From contig JAUXBI010000078.1 in the NCBI GenBank assembly GCA_030619435.1, positions 1-7,558 of the forward strand: 7,558 nucleotides of DNA, in the 5' to 3' direction. Made by a program: the position numbers and the translations under genes. Shown here piece by piece: positions 1 to 5,880 of the stretch (within the stretch, counting starts at the first letter, position 1; every line of letters begins with the position of its first letter). The notes under the pieces were generated by a model, which searched no databases, was not told the origin of the DNA, and saw only the letters and a list, made by a program, of their open reading frames with translations. The DNA is from Syntrophaceae bacterium. Lineage in GTDB: Bacteria > Desulfobacterota > Syntrophia > Syntrophales > UBA2210.

Positions 1-2
1 GC

Positions 3-200
3 AACAGCGCAGCCCCGGCCGTGATCGATTATAACGGCGATGGTGCCAAGGATCTGATGGTCGGTAACGCTGCCGGGTTAATGGAGAACTTTGTATTCAC
101 CCCCAACGTTCTTTATTCAAACCGTCCTGAAAAGAAGAATCCCACTGAGGATCAAAAACCTCTTTCCGCAGCGCCACCTCTCCTGCCTCTGATAGGGTGA
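3..200 (+). CDS. C-terminal end of a VCBS/FG-GAP repeat protein, 5' part outside window, possibly truncated
   Basis: Reading from base 3, the plus strand is open to a TGA at 198-200 (65 codons). The first 30 or so residues match the VCBS/FG-GAP beta-propeller repeat: an AP-A-V-I-D lead-in, the calcium-binding-type core DYNGDGAKDLMVG, then AAG-L-M-E-N-F. Such repeats occur in large secreted or surface proteins, where they form beta-propeller blades; this is family knowledge. The start lies left of the window. After about residue 30 the repeat pattern stops, and the remaining 35 codons (from about base 97) are antisense to the 3' end of the flavoprotein gene. The tail therefore looks like read-through into neighbouring DNA rather than native sequence. 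This could be a genuine gene with a 104-bp convergent overlap or a gene cut by a rearrangement. The repeat is convincing; the status of the gene is not. Confidence 0.55.
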   Translation, partial: NSAAPAVIDYNGDGAKDLMVGNAAGLMENFVFTPNVLYSNRPEKKNPTEDQKPLSAAPPLLPLIG

Positions 201-1752
201 GGAGATGCACCTCAGGCAACCCTTTAGCCGAAACCGGATGATCCTCTCTGTAAAACCCACCTCTGCTCTCTTCCCTCTCCAGGGTGGTCTTAGCCAGTGC
301 TTTCCCGAGAATTAAAAGATTTTCCACCTCCACCGGCACCGCCGCCGGATTTTCCGCTGTTCTTTGGGCTTCTTCGGCAATCTCTTCGATCCGGGTATGA
401 AAGCGATTGACGGAATTTTTGCTTTTAATCACCAGGAGATTGTCCCATGCCGATTGTCGAATCTCCATAATGAGGCGGGCGTAATCTTTTAATAACCCGG
501 GGTTCCCGGCTATCGATTTGTTTGGCTGATAAGGGATTTGTTCGGCACGTGTACGGTTTTGTGCGTATTCTGTTGCTTGCTCGCCAGCGACTCTTCCCGA
601 GATGATGCATCCTGCCAGCATATTCCCCCCCAAACGGTCCGCCCCGTGCAACCCCCCTGCGTTCTCTCCGGCGGCATAGAGCCCCTCCACCGTGGTTTCC
701 ATCTTTCTGTTGACTCTCAAACCCCCGTTACAGCACTGAAATCCCATGGAGACCTCAACAAGATGGGTGGAAGCCTCTATCCCCCTGTATCGGAAAAAAT
801 GATCCTGACGGCTGTGTCTGAAGGAAGGGCAGTCTCTCAAGTCTACATAGATGCCACCGGAGGGCGAACACCTGCCGGCCTTTATCTCCTCTACGATCCC
901 GATGGCCAGATACTTCGAGGCTTTATCCCGGACACTGAAAGGGGCATGAAGAATGTTTTCCCGAATGCATTCCTCTTTGGTGATTCCTTCAGGAAGATAG
1001 CGGGAGAGAAACTCCTCCCCCTCATTATTGCGGAGACTGTACAGGTATTCCTCCTGCCAAAAGTGGATAAGATTACGGGTTGGAGCGGTCGTCATGGAAA
1101 AAATTTGCATGAATTCTAGATTCACCGCTTCGGCTCCCCCCTTTAATCCTAAAGCGTAACCGTCCCCTGAAACACATTCCGGATGAACGTTCACTGAGAA
1201 CAGCCCGGCGTCGCCGCCTGCAGCCAGGACAACCGCCTTTGCATACAGCGGGAACGTCTCTCCGGTGGATTCATCCACGCAGAGCGTTCCGCTGCATACG
1301 TTGTCTTTAATGAGAAGTTGGGTAACTGTAGTCTGAGAATAAATCTTTGCACGTTCTCGAACAAAATCGAGGTAGGTTCGCACAAGCGGAGTTCCTAGGG
1401 AAAAAGGACCGGGTTGCTGATAGCGACTCATAATCTTTTCTGCGGCAGATTTCATCTTTACGAACTCCTCCACGAAGAGTGAGACCATGTCGCGTTCCAC
1501 CACACCGAGACCGGCGTTAATAATCTTATCCCGAAAACGATCGGTATCAAAAGATTCCTCCAGGAACCGGGAAAAAGCGGGAACACCCCCTTCCGATGTG
1601 CCGCATCCCGAGGCTCCAGAACCCCGAACACCGATCCCCCCCAGCCATCCCTTGGTAAGCAAGGCCGCTTTCGCTCCCGATTGCAGAGCCTGCTTGGCTG
1701 CACAGACTCCGGCCAGGCCCCCGCCAATAATAATGACATCAAATTGGTCCAT
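97..1752 (-). CDS. FAD-dependent oxidoreductase, fumarate reductase/succinate dehydrogenase flavoprotein-like
   Basis: Predicted 551-aa soluble flavoprotein of the FAD-binding-2 family (SdhA/FrdA, NadB and AprA relatives). The N-terminus is a Rossmann dinucleotide-binding strand-loop with G10-x-G12-x-x-G15 only ten residues from the start. The second FAD motif GLYAAGE lies at about 357-363, followed by GADRLGGNMLAG at 370-381. The family helical C-terminal domain is present, with ESRGGFYREDHP at 495-506. The Ser/Pro-x-R-D arginine that acts in proton transfer in FrdA-type enzymes appears as SVRD, R275. The usual substrate-site FxQFHPTG is changed to FMQIFSMTTAPT, and the HxxxGG loop to QCCNGGL, so fumarate/succinate chemistry is doubtful and the substrate is unknown. 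There is no signal peptide or haem motif. An ATG 19 codons upstream (1809) is open, but GAGAGG seven bases before 1752 and the family-typical N-terminus favour this start. It is divergent from URO-D protein 1 across a shared control region. Aspartate-oxidase- or AprA-like roles are less likely. Confidence 0.88.
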   Translation of the reverse strand: MDQFDVIIIGGGLAGVCAAKQALQSGAKAALLTKGWLGGIGVRGSGASGCGTSEGGVPAFSRFLEESFDTDRFRDKIINAGLGVVERDMVSLFVEEFVKMKSAAEKIMSRYQQPGPFSLGTPLVRTYLDFVRERAKIYSQTTVTQLLIKDNVCSGTLCVDESTGETFPLYAKAVVLAAGGDAGLFSVNVHPECVSGDGYALGLKGGAEAVNLEFMQIFSMTTAPTRNLIHFWQEEYLYSLRNNEGEEFLSRYLPEGITKEECIRENILHAPFSVRDKASKYLAIGIVEEIKAGRCSPSGGIYVDLRDCPSFRHSRQDHFFRYRGIEASTHLVEVSMGFQCCNGGLRVNRKMETTVEGLYAAGENAGGLHGADRLGGNMLAGCIISGRVAGEQATEYAQNRTRAEQIPYQPNKSIAGNPGLLKDYARLIMEIRQSAWDNLLVIKSKNSVNRFHTRIEEIAEEAQRTAENPAAVPVEVENLLILGKALAKTTLEREESRGGFYREDHPVSAKGLPEVHLLTLSEAGEVALRKEVFDPQWDSSFQDGLNKERWG

Positions 1753-1757
1753 AAAAA

Positions 1758-1765
1758 ATCCTCTC
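1758..1765 (-). promoter_or_regulatory. Ribosome binding site deciding the flavoprotein start
   Basis: Read on the minus strand, GAGAGGAT lies here, with the GAGAGG core seven bases before the ATG at 1752. The upstream in-frame ATG at 1809 has no comparable purine tract and would add 19 residues before the Rossmann strand, so the downstream start is preferred. Confidence 0.6.
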
Positions 1766-1773
1766 GAGTCGAT

Positions 1774-1785
1774 CCAGAATTCTGG
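1774..1785. promoter_or_regulatory. Perfect 12-bp palindrome in the flavoprotein leader
   Basis: The sequence CCAGAATTCTGG reads identically on both strands. It lies 22 bases upstream of the flavoprotein ATG, in the predicted untranslated leader. Its position would suit an operator for a dimeric regulator, but no regulator gene is in the window and a palindrome this short can arise by chance. Confidence 0.25.
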
Positions 1786-1829
1786 TAAATCCCGAAGCAA
1801 GAATATCATACAAGAGAATAGATATTAAT

Positions 1830-1853
1830 AATTTTAGTTGAAATTTTAGTTGA
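1830..1853. repeat. Tandem direct repeat, 2 x 12 bp, in the divergent intergenic region
   Basis: The unit AATTTTAGTTGA occurs twice in direct succession (1830-1841 and 1842-1853), followed by four more matching bases (AATT, to 1857). It lies just upstream of the predicted promoter of URO-D protein 1 and in the upstream region of the flavoprotein gene. A repeat close to one helical turn could be a pair of sites for an activator or a response regulator, or a simple slippage duplication in AT-rich DNA. The repeat is seen directly; the function is inferred. Confidence 0.7.
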
Positions 1854-1862
1854 AATTGCATA

Positions 1863-1891
1863 TTGATTACCTGTTCTTTTTGTCATAATAT
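1863..1891 (+). promoter_or_regulatory. Predicted sigma70-type promoter of URO-D protein 1
   Basis: TTGATT at 1863-1868 and TAATAT at 1886-1891 are separated by 17 bases, close to the sigma70 consensus. Transcription would begin near 1897-1899, leaving only about five to seven bases before the ATG at 1904. No Shine-Dalgarno sequence precedes that ATG, so the message may be leaderless or nearly so. Confidence 0.45.
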
Positions 1892-1903
1892 TAAATATCC
1901 AAA

Positions 1904-2935
1904 ATGGATACTGAAAACACTGCTATCTCGCCCTTCCGAGAACGTGTATTTAAAACCCTTAGCTTTACAGAGCCCGATCTCTGCCCTTATTACATCTGGA
2001 TCGATCCGGAAATGGAAAAACTTCTAGCAGATCATTACAACGATCCCTGTTTCAGAAAAACGATAATTCAAGATCATGTGGTTATGGGGGAGATTAGAGC
2101 CTTGGAGCATCCGGTGGAAAATGGTCTGTATAAAGACGATTTCGGGGTGATTCTAAAACAGGGGAATATACCCCATGTCGAAAAGCCCGCTCTAACGGAA
2201 CCCGATTTAAAGGGGTACAGATTCCCCGACCTGACTTCTGAAAAACATCTCGGTCACATAAAACCCTGGGCAGAGGAGAATAAAGACCGTTTTCGTATTG
2301 TGAATCTGGTAGAGATGTTTTCGGAACGGACTTGGTTCATCCGGGGGTTCGAAGAGAGCATGACCGATTACTACCTGAATCACCACTTTATGGAAGAGTT
2401 GCTGGATGGGTTGATGGAGGGTTGCCTCAAAATTATAGATACGGTGCTGGAGCGGTTCGGAAACCAGATCGACGCGGTAGGTTTGACAGAAGATGCGGGA
2501 TCTGAAAATAGCATGATTTTAGGACCTGATCTCTGGAGAAAGATGATCAAACCCCGCCTCGCCCATATTTATAGCCGTATACAGAGGGCTAATAAAAAAT
2601 GCTACCTCCACAGCTGCGGCCACATCCGACCGATTATTCCCGATCTGATAGATATCGGCATCGACATGATCCAGCCGCTGCAGCCGGAAGCAATGGATAT
2701 TTTTGAGCTCAAGCGCGAATTCGGAAAGGATCTCTGCCTGGTGGGAGGGATCAGCACCCAAAAAACCCTCCCCTTCGGAACTCCGCAGGATGTTACAAAC
2801 GAAGTCAATTTGTGTCTGGAAAAAATGGCAGCAGGGGGCGGATATATTTTGGCTCCTGCCAAACCGATATTACCGGGGGTGCCCGTGGACAACGCGGTCG
2901 CTTTGATCGACAGGTTTGTAAATCAGAAAAACTGA
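1904..2935 (+). CDS. URO-D superfamily protein 1 (MtaA/CmuA-like uroporphyrinogen decarboxylase-fold enzyme)
   Basis: 343-aa cytoplasmic TIM-barrel protein of the uroporphyrinogen-decarboxylase superfamily. Family features in order are SPFRERVFKTL at 9-19, the DDFG strand at 78-81, EDAGSENSMILGPDLW at 196-211, LHSCGH at 235-240, QPLQPEAMD at 257-265, GGIS at 281-284 and GGGYILAPAKPI at 311-322. H236 and C238 match two zinc ligands of the H-x-C...C site of methylcobamide:CoM methyltransferases. The third cysteine expected in the C-terminal loop is not evident, since that stretch reads APAKPILPG. The RQAGRY signature of haem-pathway HemE is absent. The likely role is methyl or carboxyl chemistry on an unknown substrate, not haem synthesis. 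The ATG at 1904 is the first Met after an in-frame TAA at 1892-1894 and lacks a Shine-Dalgarno site. The gene is followed by the VOC gene 13 bases after its stop and is probably co-transcribed with it. The family call is firm; the reaction is unknown. Confidence 0.9.
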   Translation: MDTENTAISPFRERVFKTLSFTEPDLCPYYIWIDPEMEKLLADHYNDPCFRKTIIQDHVVMGEIRALEHPVENGLYKDDFGVILKQGNIPHVEKPALTEPDLKGYRFPDLTSEKHLGHIKPWAEENKDRFRIVNLVEMFSERTWFIRGFEESMTDYYLNHHFMEELLDGLMEGCLKIIDTVLERFGNQIDAVGLTEDAGSENSMILGPDLWRKMIKPRLAHIYSRIQRANKKCYLHSCGHIRPIIPDLIDIGIDMIQPLQPEAMDIFELKREFGKDLCLVGGISTQKTLPFGTPQDVTNEVNLCLEKMAAGGGYILAPAKPILPGVPVDNAVALIDRFVNQKN

Positions 2936-2948
2936 GGATTATATTATT

Positions 2949-3335
2949 ATGGTACAGGGAGTAGAACATATCGCTCTATGCGCTGAAAATATAGTGTCCT
3001 TGATCGCTTGGTATCAAAATATTTTTCAACTCAAACTGGTCAAAGAAAGTCCGCAGGGCCCTTTTTTTTTAAAATTTCCCGACGGTGTTCTCATCGAGTT
3101 TGTCGAAACCGTAGGGGATATCCCAGAGGTACCTCATGCCCGGGATAAGGGATTGAGACATATCGCTGTATCCGTCTCATCCATCGAAACAATGGTCGCT
3201 CGCCTTAAGAGGGAGGGTGTAGATGTCGTTGAGGATTTCAAAACGGTCACCAACGGCACAAAATTGTTTCTTTTTCGGGATGTCGAAGGTAATATAGTTC
3301 AGTTGATAGAAAGAAAGAATCCTCTCGGAGCCTAG
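2949..3335 (+). CDS. VOC-family (glyoxalase/dioxygenase/epimerase fold) metalloenzyme
   Basis: 128-aa protein made of the paired beta-alpha-beta-beta-beta modules of the vicinal-oxygen-chelate superfamily. Candidate metal ligands fall in the canonical places: H7 (VEHIAL) and E50 (LIEFVE) in the first module, H71 (LRHIAVSV) and E121 (VQLIER) in the second. The C-terminal D-x-E-G-N-I-V-Q-L-I-E strand is typical of glyoxalase I and methylmalonyl-CoA epimerase relatives. All four ligands appear present, so it is likely an active divalent-metal enzyme (isomerase, lyase or dioxygenase), though the substrate cannot be assigned. The Shine-Dalgarno GAGGA (2934-2938) overlaps the TGA of URO-D protein 1, which indicates co-expression. 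The length is normal for a single-domain VOC protein. It is followed 14 bases later by the decayed dehydrogenase gene, which still keeps its ribosome binding site. Confidence 0.88.
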   Translation: MVQGVEHIALCAENIVSLIAWYQNIFQLKLVKESPQGPFFLKFPDGVLIEFVETVGDIPEVPHARDKGLRHIAVSVSSIETMVARLKREGVDVVEDFKTVTNGTKLFLFRDVEGNIVQLIERKNPLGA

Positions 3336-3349
3336 TCGGGAGAATAGAT

Positions 3350-3830
3350 ATGAACAATAGATTACAGGTTGAGCTCGCCAGTCTATAACTCGAACATCCA
3401 ATCGTTGCGGCATCCGCCGGTACAACAAAAGATGCAGAGCATTCGTTTCGTGCCCAGGAGGCGGGTTTTTCCGCCGTGGTGTAAAAAGTCCGTCCAGGAG
3501 GAAACCGTCAATCGATACGTTCCGTTACCCCGATTTGCCGTTATAGAGAACGGGATACCCGGGTTCAACACCGTCAGTTTTTTTGTGACGAACAAGCCGG
3601 AGCCGATGCGGTTGAAATGGTTCCTTCCTGCCCTGCAGGTGTTTATGTTCTAAAGGGCGCCGAGTTTCATCCCATCGCTTCACAGGTGATGAAAAGTATC
3701 AGAGGGAAAATCAAAGAACCTTTGCGATGGATGCTGATTGTGTACACAAATATGCGACCGCGCTATCTCGATGCACAAGGTGCCACGTTAATAGTTGCAC
3801 GTGCGGGCAATATAGAGCGAAACTCAATAG
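3350..3830 (+). pseudogene. Decayed dihydroorotate dehydrogenase-like (DHODH/PreA-type) gene
   Basis: The stretch between the VOC gene and the convergent aldo/keto reductase gene is the remnant of a DHODH-family flavoenzyme gene. GGGAGAA (3338-3344) precedes an ATG at 3350. That frame reads MNNRLQVELASL, a TAA at 3386-3388, then LEHPIVAASAGTTKDAEHS and FRAQEAGFSAVV, which is the family's opening (N/H-P-I-x-x-ASG, then EAGxxAVV). A TAA follows at 3482-3484. The frame one base over then continues with KSVQEETVNRY and PLPRFAVIENG to about 3577. After a seven-T run (3578-3584) the first frame returns with DEQAGADAVEMVPSCPAGV, the AGADAxExN-SCP motif, and runs to about 3830. The segment normally between the PRF and AGADA motifs is largely missing, and the last third of the barrel, including the rest of the FMN site, is gone. 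It was probably the third gene of the URO-D/VOC operon. It could instead be a poorly sequenced gene, but several lesions plus deletions favour true decay. Confidence 0.75.
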
Positions 3831-4792
3831 GGAGAATCGCATTTCAGATCAAGCCAGGCCAGCTCCCGATCCGTTAAGTCAATTTCCATAGCATCTACGC
3901 TATCTCTAAAATGTGTCGGATTCAAAGAACCGGTGGCCGCAAAACAGTTTAACGGTTGACAAAAGATATAGGCCAGGGCGATCTGAGGGACAGTTGATCC
4001 CTTCTGGTCAGCCAGCCGGCGCGCCCGGTCCAGCCGAATGAAATTATCCTCCCGGGCATAACAGCGGATGCTGATCAGGGATTGCCGATCAGTAAAACCG
4101 GACACATTGTCCCGGGTGAACTTTCCGCTGAAGAACCCCCTGGCCAGACTCGACCAGGACAAAAGAGGAAACTGGCTCGCTTTGTACCATTCAAGCTCGG
4201 GATCATACGGAGCACTTTTGATGCTTAGAGTACCGGGATAAGGATCGTCATACTGAATAGCCAGGCTATACTGATTGCTGGAGACGCAAAAAGGTGACAG
4301 TCCGTTTTTATAGGCGTATTCTCCCGCTTCCTCCAGCCTCCCGCGGGTCCAGTTGGAGGCACCAAAGAGGAGGATCTTCCCCTCTGCTTTGAGCTCGTTG
4401 AGGACATCGATGATTGGTCCCACGGGGACGCCGGGATCATCCCGGTGCAGGAGATACAGATCGATAGTGTTGGTTTTCAGCCGACACAGCGAGTCCCCAA
4501 GATCCGCCTCGATGCTCTGTGGATTAACTCTGTTTCTGTTCTCAACCGGATGGGCACCTTTATCGATGACGATGATATCTTCACGATTGCCCCTGCGTTC
4601 CATCCAAGCCCCGAGAACCTTTTCTGAAGCCCCATCGCCGTAAGCGCAGGCGGTATCAAAGGCGTAGCAGCCCATCTCTATGATCGAATCGAGCAGCGAG
4701 AAGGTTGCCTCATCCGGTTTTGCCAGAAGCAGCGTTCCGAAAACAATCCGGGGCAGCGGGCGGGACAATCCCTCGATCGCACCGTAGATCAT
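3824..4792 (-). CDS. Aldo/keto reductase family oxidoreductase
   Basis: 322-aa soluble (alpha/beta)8-barrel NAD(P)H-dependent carbonyl reductase. The AKR catalytic tetrad is complete: D46 in AFDTACAYG, Y51 just after it, K78 in VIDKGAH and H116 in LYLLHRDDP. Later family signatures are LFGASNW (the G-x-S-N segment), a SSNQYS strand, PLLSWSSLARGFFSGKF, and a C-terminal AxxFR-DS-A helix that resembles the nucleotide-phosphate-binding region. No 4Fe-4S cysteine cluster is present, so it is not a ferredoxin-type AKR. Its ATG overlaps the stop of the upstream toroid gene in an ATGA (4792-4789), and no strong Shine-Dalgarno precedes it, which indicates translational coupling and a shared process. 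It is the last gene of the minus-strand unit. Its 3' end converges on the pseudogene, with no clear intrinsic terminator between them. Specific substrate unknown; sugars, sugar acids or small aldehydes are all possible. Confidence 0.92.
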   Translation of the reverse strand: MIYGAIEGLSRPLPRIVFGTLLLAKPDEATFSLLDSIIEMGCYAFDTACAYGDGASEKVLGAWMERRGNREDIIVIDKGAHPVENRNRVNPQSIEADLGDSLCRLKTNTIDLYLLHRDDPGVPVGPIIDVLNELKAEGKILLFGASNWTRGRLEEAGEYAYKNGLSPFCVSSNQYSLAIQYDDPYPGTLSIKSAPYDPELEWYKASQFPLLSWSSLARGFFSGKFTRDNVSGFTDRQSLISIRCYAREDNFIRLDRARRLADQKGSTVPQIALAYIFCQPLNCFAATGSLNPTHFRDSVDAMEIDLTDRELAWLDLKCDSPY

Positions 4793-5814
4793 ATATACGG
4801 TCTTCGGTCGAGAACCTGGCGCAAAGGGCGCTCGGTAATAAACTGCCCGGGCAGAGCCAGCTGAAACTCGGAGAGCGCGCAGATCATACCGAAGAGTTTA
4901 TGCAGATCGTTGAAAGCAGAATCACTGTCGTAATCAATCTGTTTAAGGGTGTTGATATACTTTTCCGCCACCGCCTCTATGGCTTTCCGGCTCTCTTTAA
5001 AACGATATCCGCACTGCCGGACGCTCCGGTTCAGATAAAATACCCAGTCTATCTCCGCATAGCTTACTCCCCGACAGAAGGGCTCTCCGTACAGAGGTTG
5101 ATGATTGCTTTCCCATATCTCCAGGCAGGTATCAACGGCCCTTTCGGGATAGCGCTGCTTTCTTTTGGCGTACACGATATTGAAAAGATAGTGAAAAGAC
5201 CCTCCCAGATAGTGAAAGAGGGGAACCGGTGGCTCTGGATCTCTCAGCGGTGTAATTTCGCCTTTTCGCCAGAATCCAGTCTCCGGATCTTCATTTTCCC
5301 ACAGCCAGGCAAAGTACCAATCCTCCCATTCTCGAGAAACTTCCCGATTGAGTACCAGAGCGGAATAGATACCCGCTCCTTGATGAGAGTCAAGCCAGGG
5401 TTCCTGCCGCCACTGCAAATTGTCGAGAAACGCCTCCATCTTTTCCCTTTCTCTTAAAGGCCTGAGTGCCTTTAGAGGATACTTTGCCCGAGCATCAAAG
5501 AGATTCAACGCGGCCAGGGCAAATGCCGTGGTGTGGATCTCGTGGTGTGATCCGTCTACAAAAAGACCGGTCTTCGGGGTCTGAAATCGGCGAATGGCTT
5601 CAATCCAGGCTTCTTTTTCTGTCGTCTCCGACGGCAAATCATCCAGGGAATAGAGGATACAGGCCGCATCGGCGCAACCGTAAACGGTAACACAGGTTTT
5701 GATGTTCTTCTCCCGCCCCGGTTTTAGTATTCTGTGATACTCTCCCGGAATTGTCCCGGCGTGGGAGGAGACGACTTTCCGTGCCTCCCTTAAAATATCT
5801 CTGATGTCAAACAA
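4789..5814 (-). CDS. Uncharacterised alpha/alpha-toroid (prenyltransferase/squalene-cyclase-fold-like) protein
   Basis: 341-aa predicted soluble, mostly helical protein. I do not recognise a named family. Two segments resemble the QW-type repeat of terpenoid-cyclase/prenyltransferase toroids: RRFQTPKTGLFVD at 75-87, followed by the helix HTTAFALAALNLF at 94-106, and ENEDPETGFWRKG at 173-185, followed by GGSFHYLFNIVY at 204-215. Further helix-forming blocks are SYAEIDWVFYLNR at 251-263 and LHKLFGMICALSEF at 304-317. Conserved-looking acids and aromatics (D87, H90-H91, D141, E254, D256) would suit an active-site cup, but no DxDD motif of class II cyclases is seen. A glycoside-hydrolase or lyase (alpha/alpha)6 role is therefore equally possible. 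There is no signal peptide. The start is TTG at 5814, with GGAGGA 11 bases upstream (5826-5831). It follows URO-D protein 2 by 66 bases and overlaps the aldo/keto reductase start by 4 bases, so it probably belongs to the same pathway. Confidence 0.8.
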   Translation of the reverse strand: MFDIRDILREARKVVSSHAGTIPGEYHRILKPGREKNIKTCVTVYGCADAACILYSLDDLPSETTEKEAWIEAIRRFQTPKTGLFVDGSHHEIHTTAFALAALNLFDARAKYPLKALRPLREREKMEAFLDNLQWRQEPWLDSHQGAGIYSALVLNREVSREWEDWYFAWLWENEDPETGFWRKGEITPLRDPEPPVPLFHYLGGSFHYLFNIVYAKRKQRYPERAVDTCLEIWESNHQPLYGEPFCRGVSYAEIDWVFYLNRSVRQCGYRFKESRKAIEAVAEKYINTLKQIDYDSDSAFNDLHKLFGMICALSEFQLALPGQFITERPLRQVLDRRPYI

Positions 5815-5825
5815 CTTGATTGCGT

Positions 5826-5831
5826 TCCTCC
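5826..5831 (-). promoter_or_regulatory. Ribosome binding site supporting a TTG start of the toroid gene
   Basis: On the minus strand GGAGGA lies here, 11 bases before a TTG codon at 5814. There is no ATG near this site in the frame, so the TTG is the best start despite the slightly long spacing. Confidence 0.5.
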
Positions 5832-5880
5832 AGAGTGTGGGTTGTTACCGTCCCCCAGATGTATCTTCATCCCGGATTTT

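Noticed and set aside
538..1119. 193-codon open frame on the plus strand
   Set aside because: It is antisense to the flavoprotein body, whose FAD motifs and C-terminal domain are clear, and it shows no domain of its own.
1904..2935. Haem-pathway uroporphyrinogen decarboxylase (hemE)
   Set aside because: The RQAGRY N-terminal signature is absent, H-x-C-G is present instead, and no haem or porphyrin gene lies nearby. The same reasoning excludes HemE for 5881-7026.
3617..3877. Independent small gene of 86 codons starting at ATG 3617
   Set aside because: Its sequence is the continuation of the DHODH motif AGADAVEM-PSCP, which begins upstream of the ATG, so it is part of the decayed gene; its last residues are antisense to the aldo/keto reductase.
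4705..5457. 250-codon open frame on the plus strand
   Set aside because: It lies antisense to the toroid and aldo/keto reductase genes, which have family motifs, start signals and a tight overlap; the plus-strand translation has no recognisable motif.
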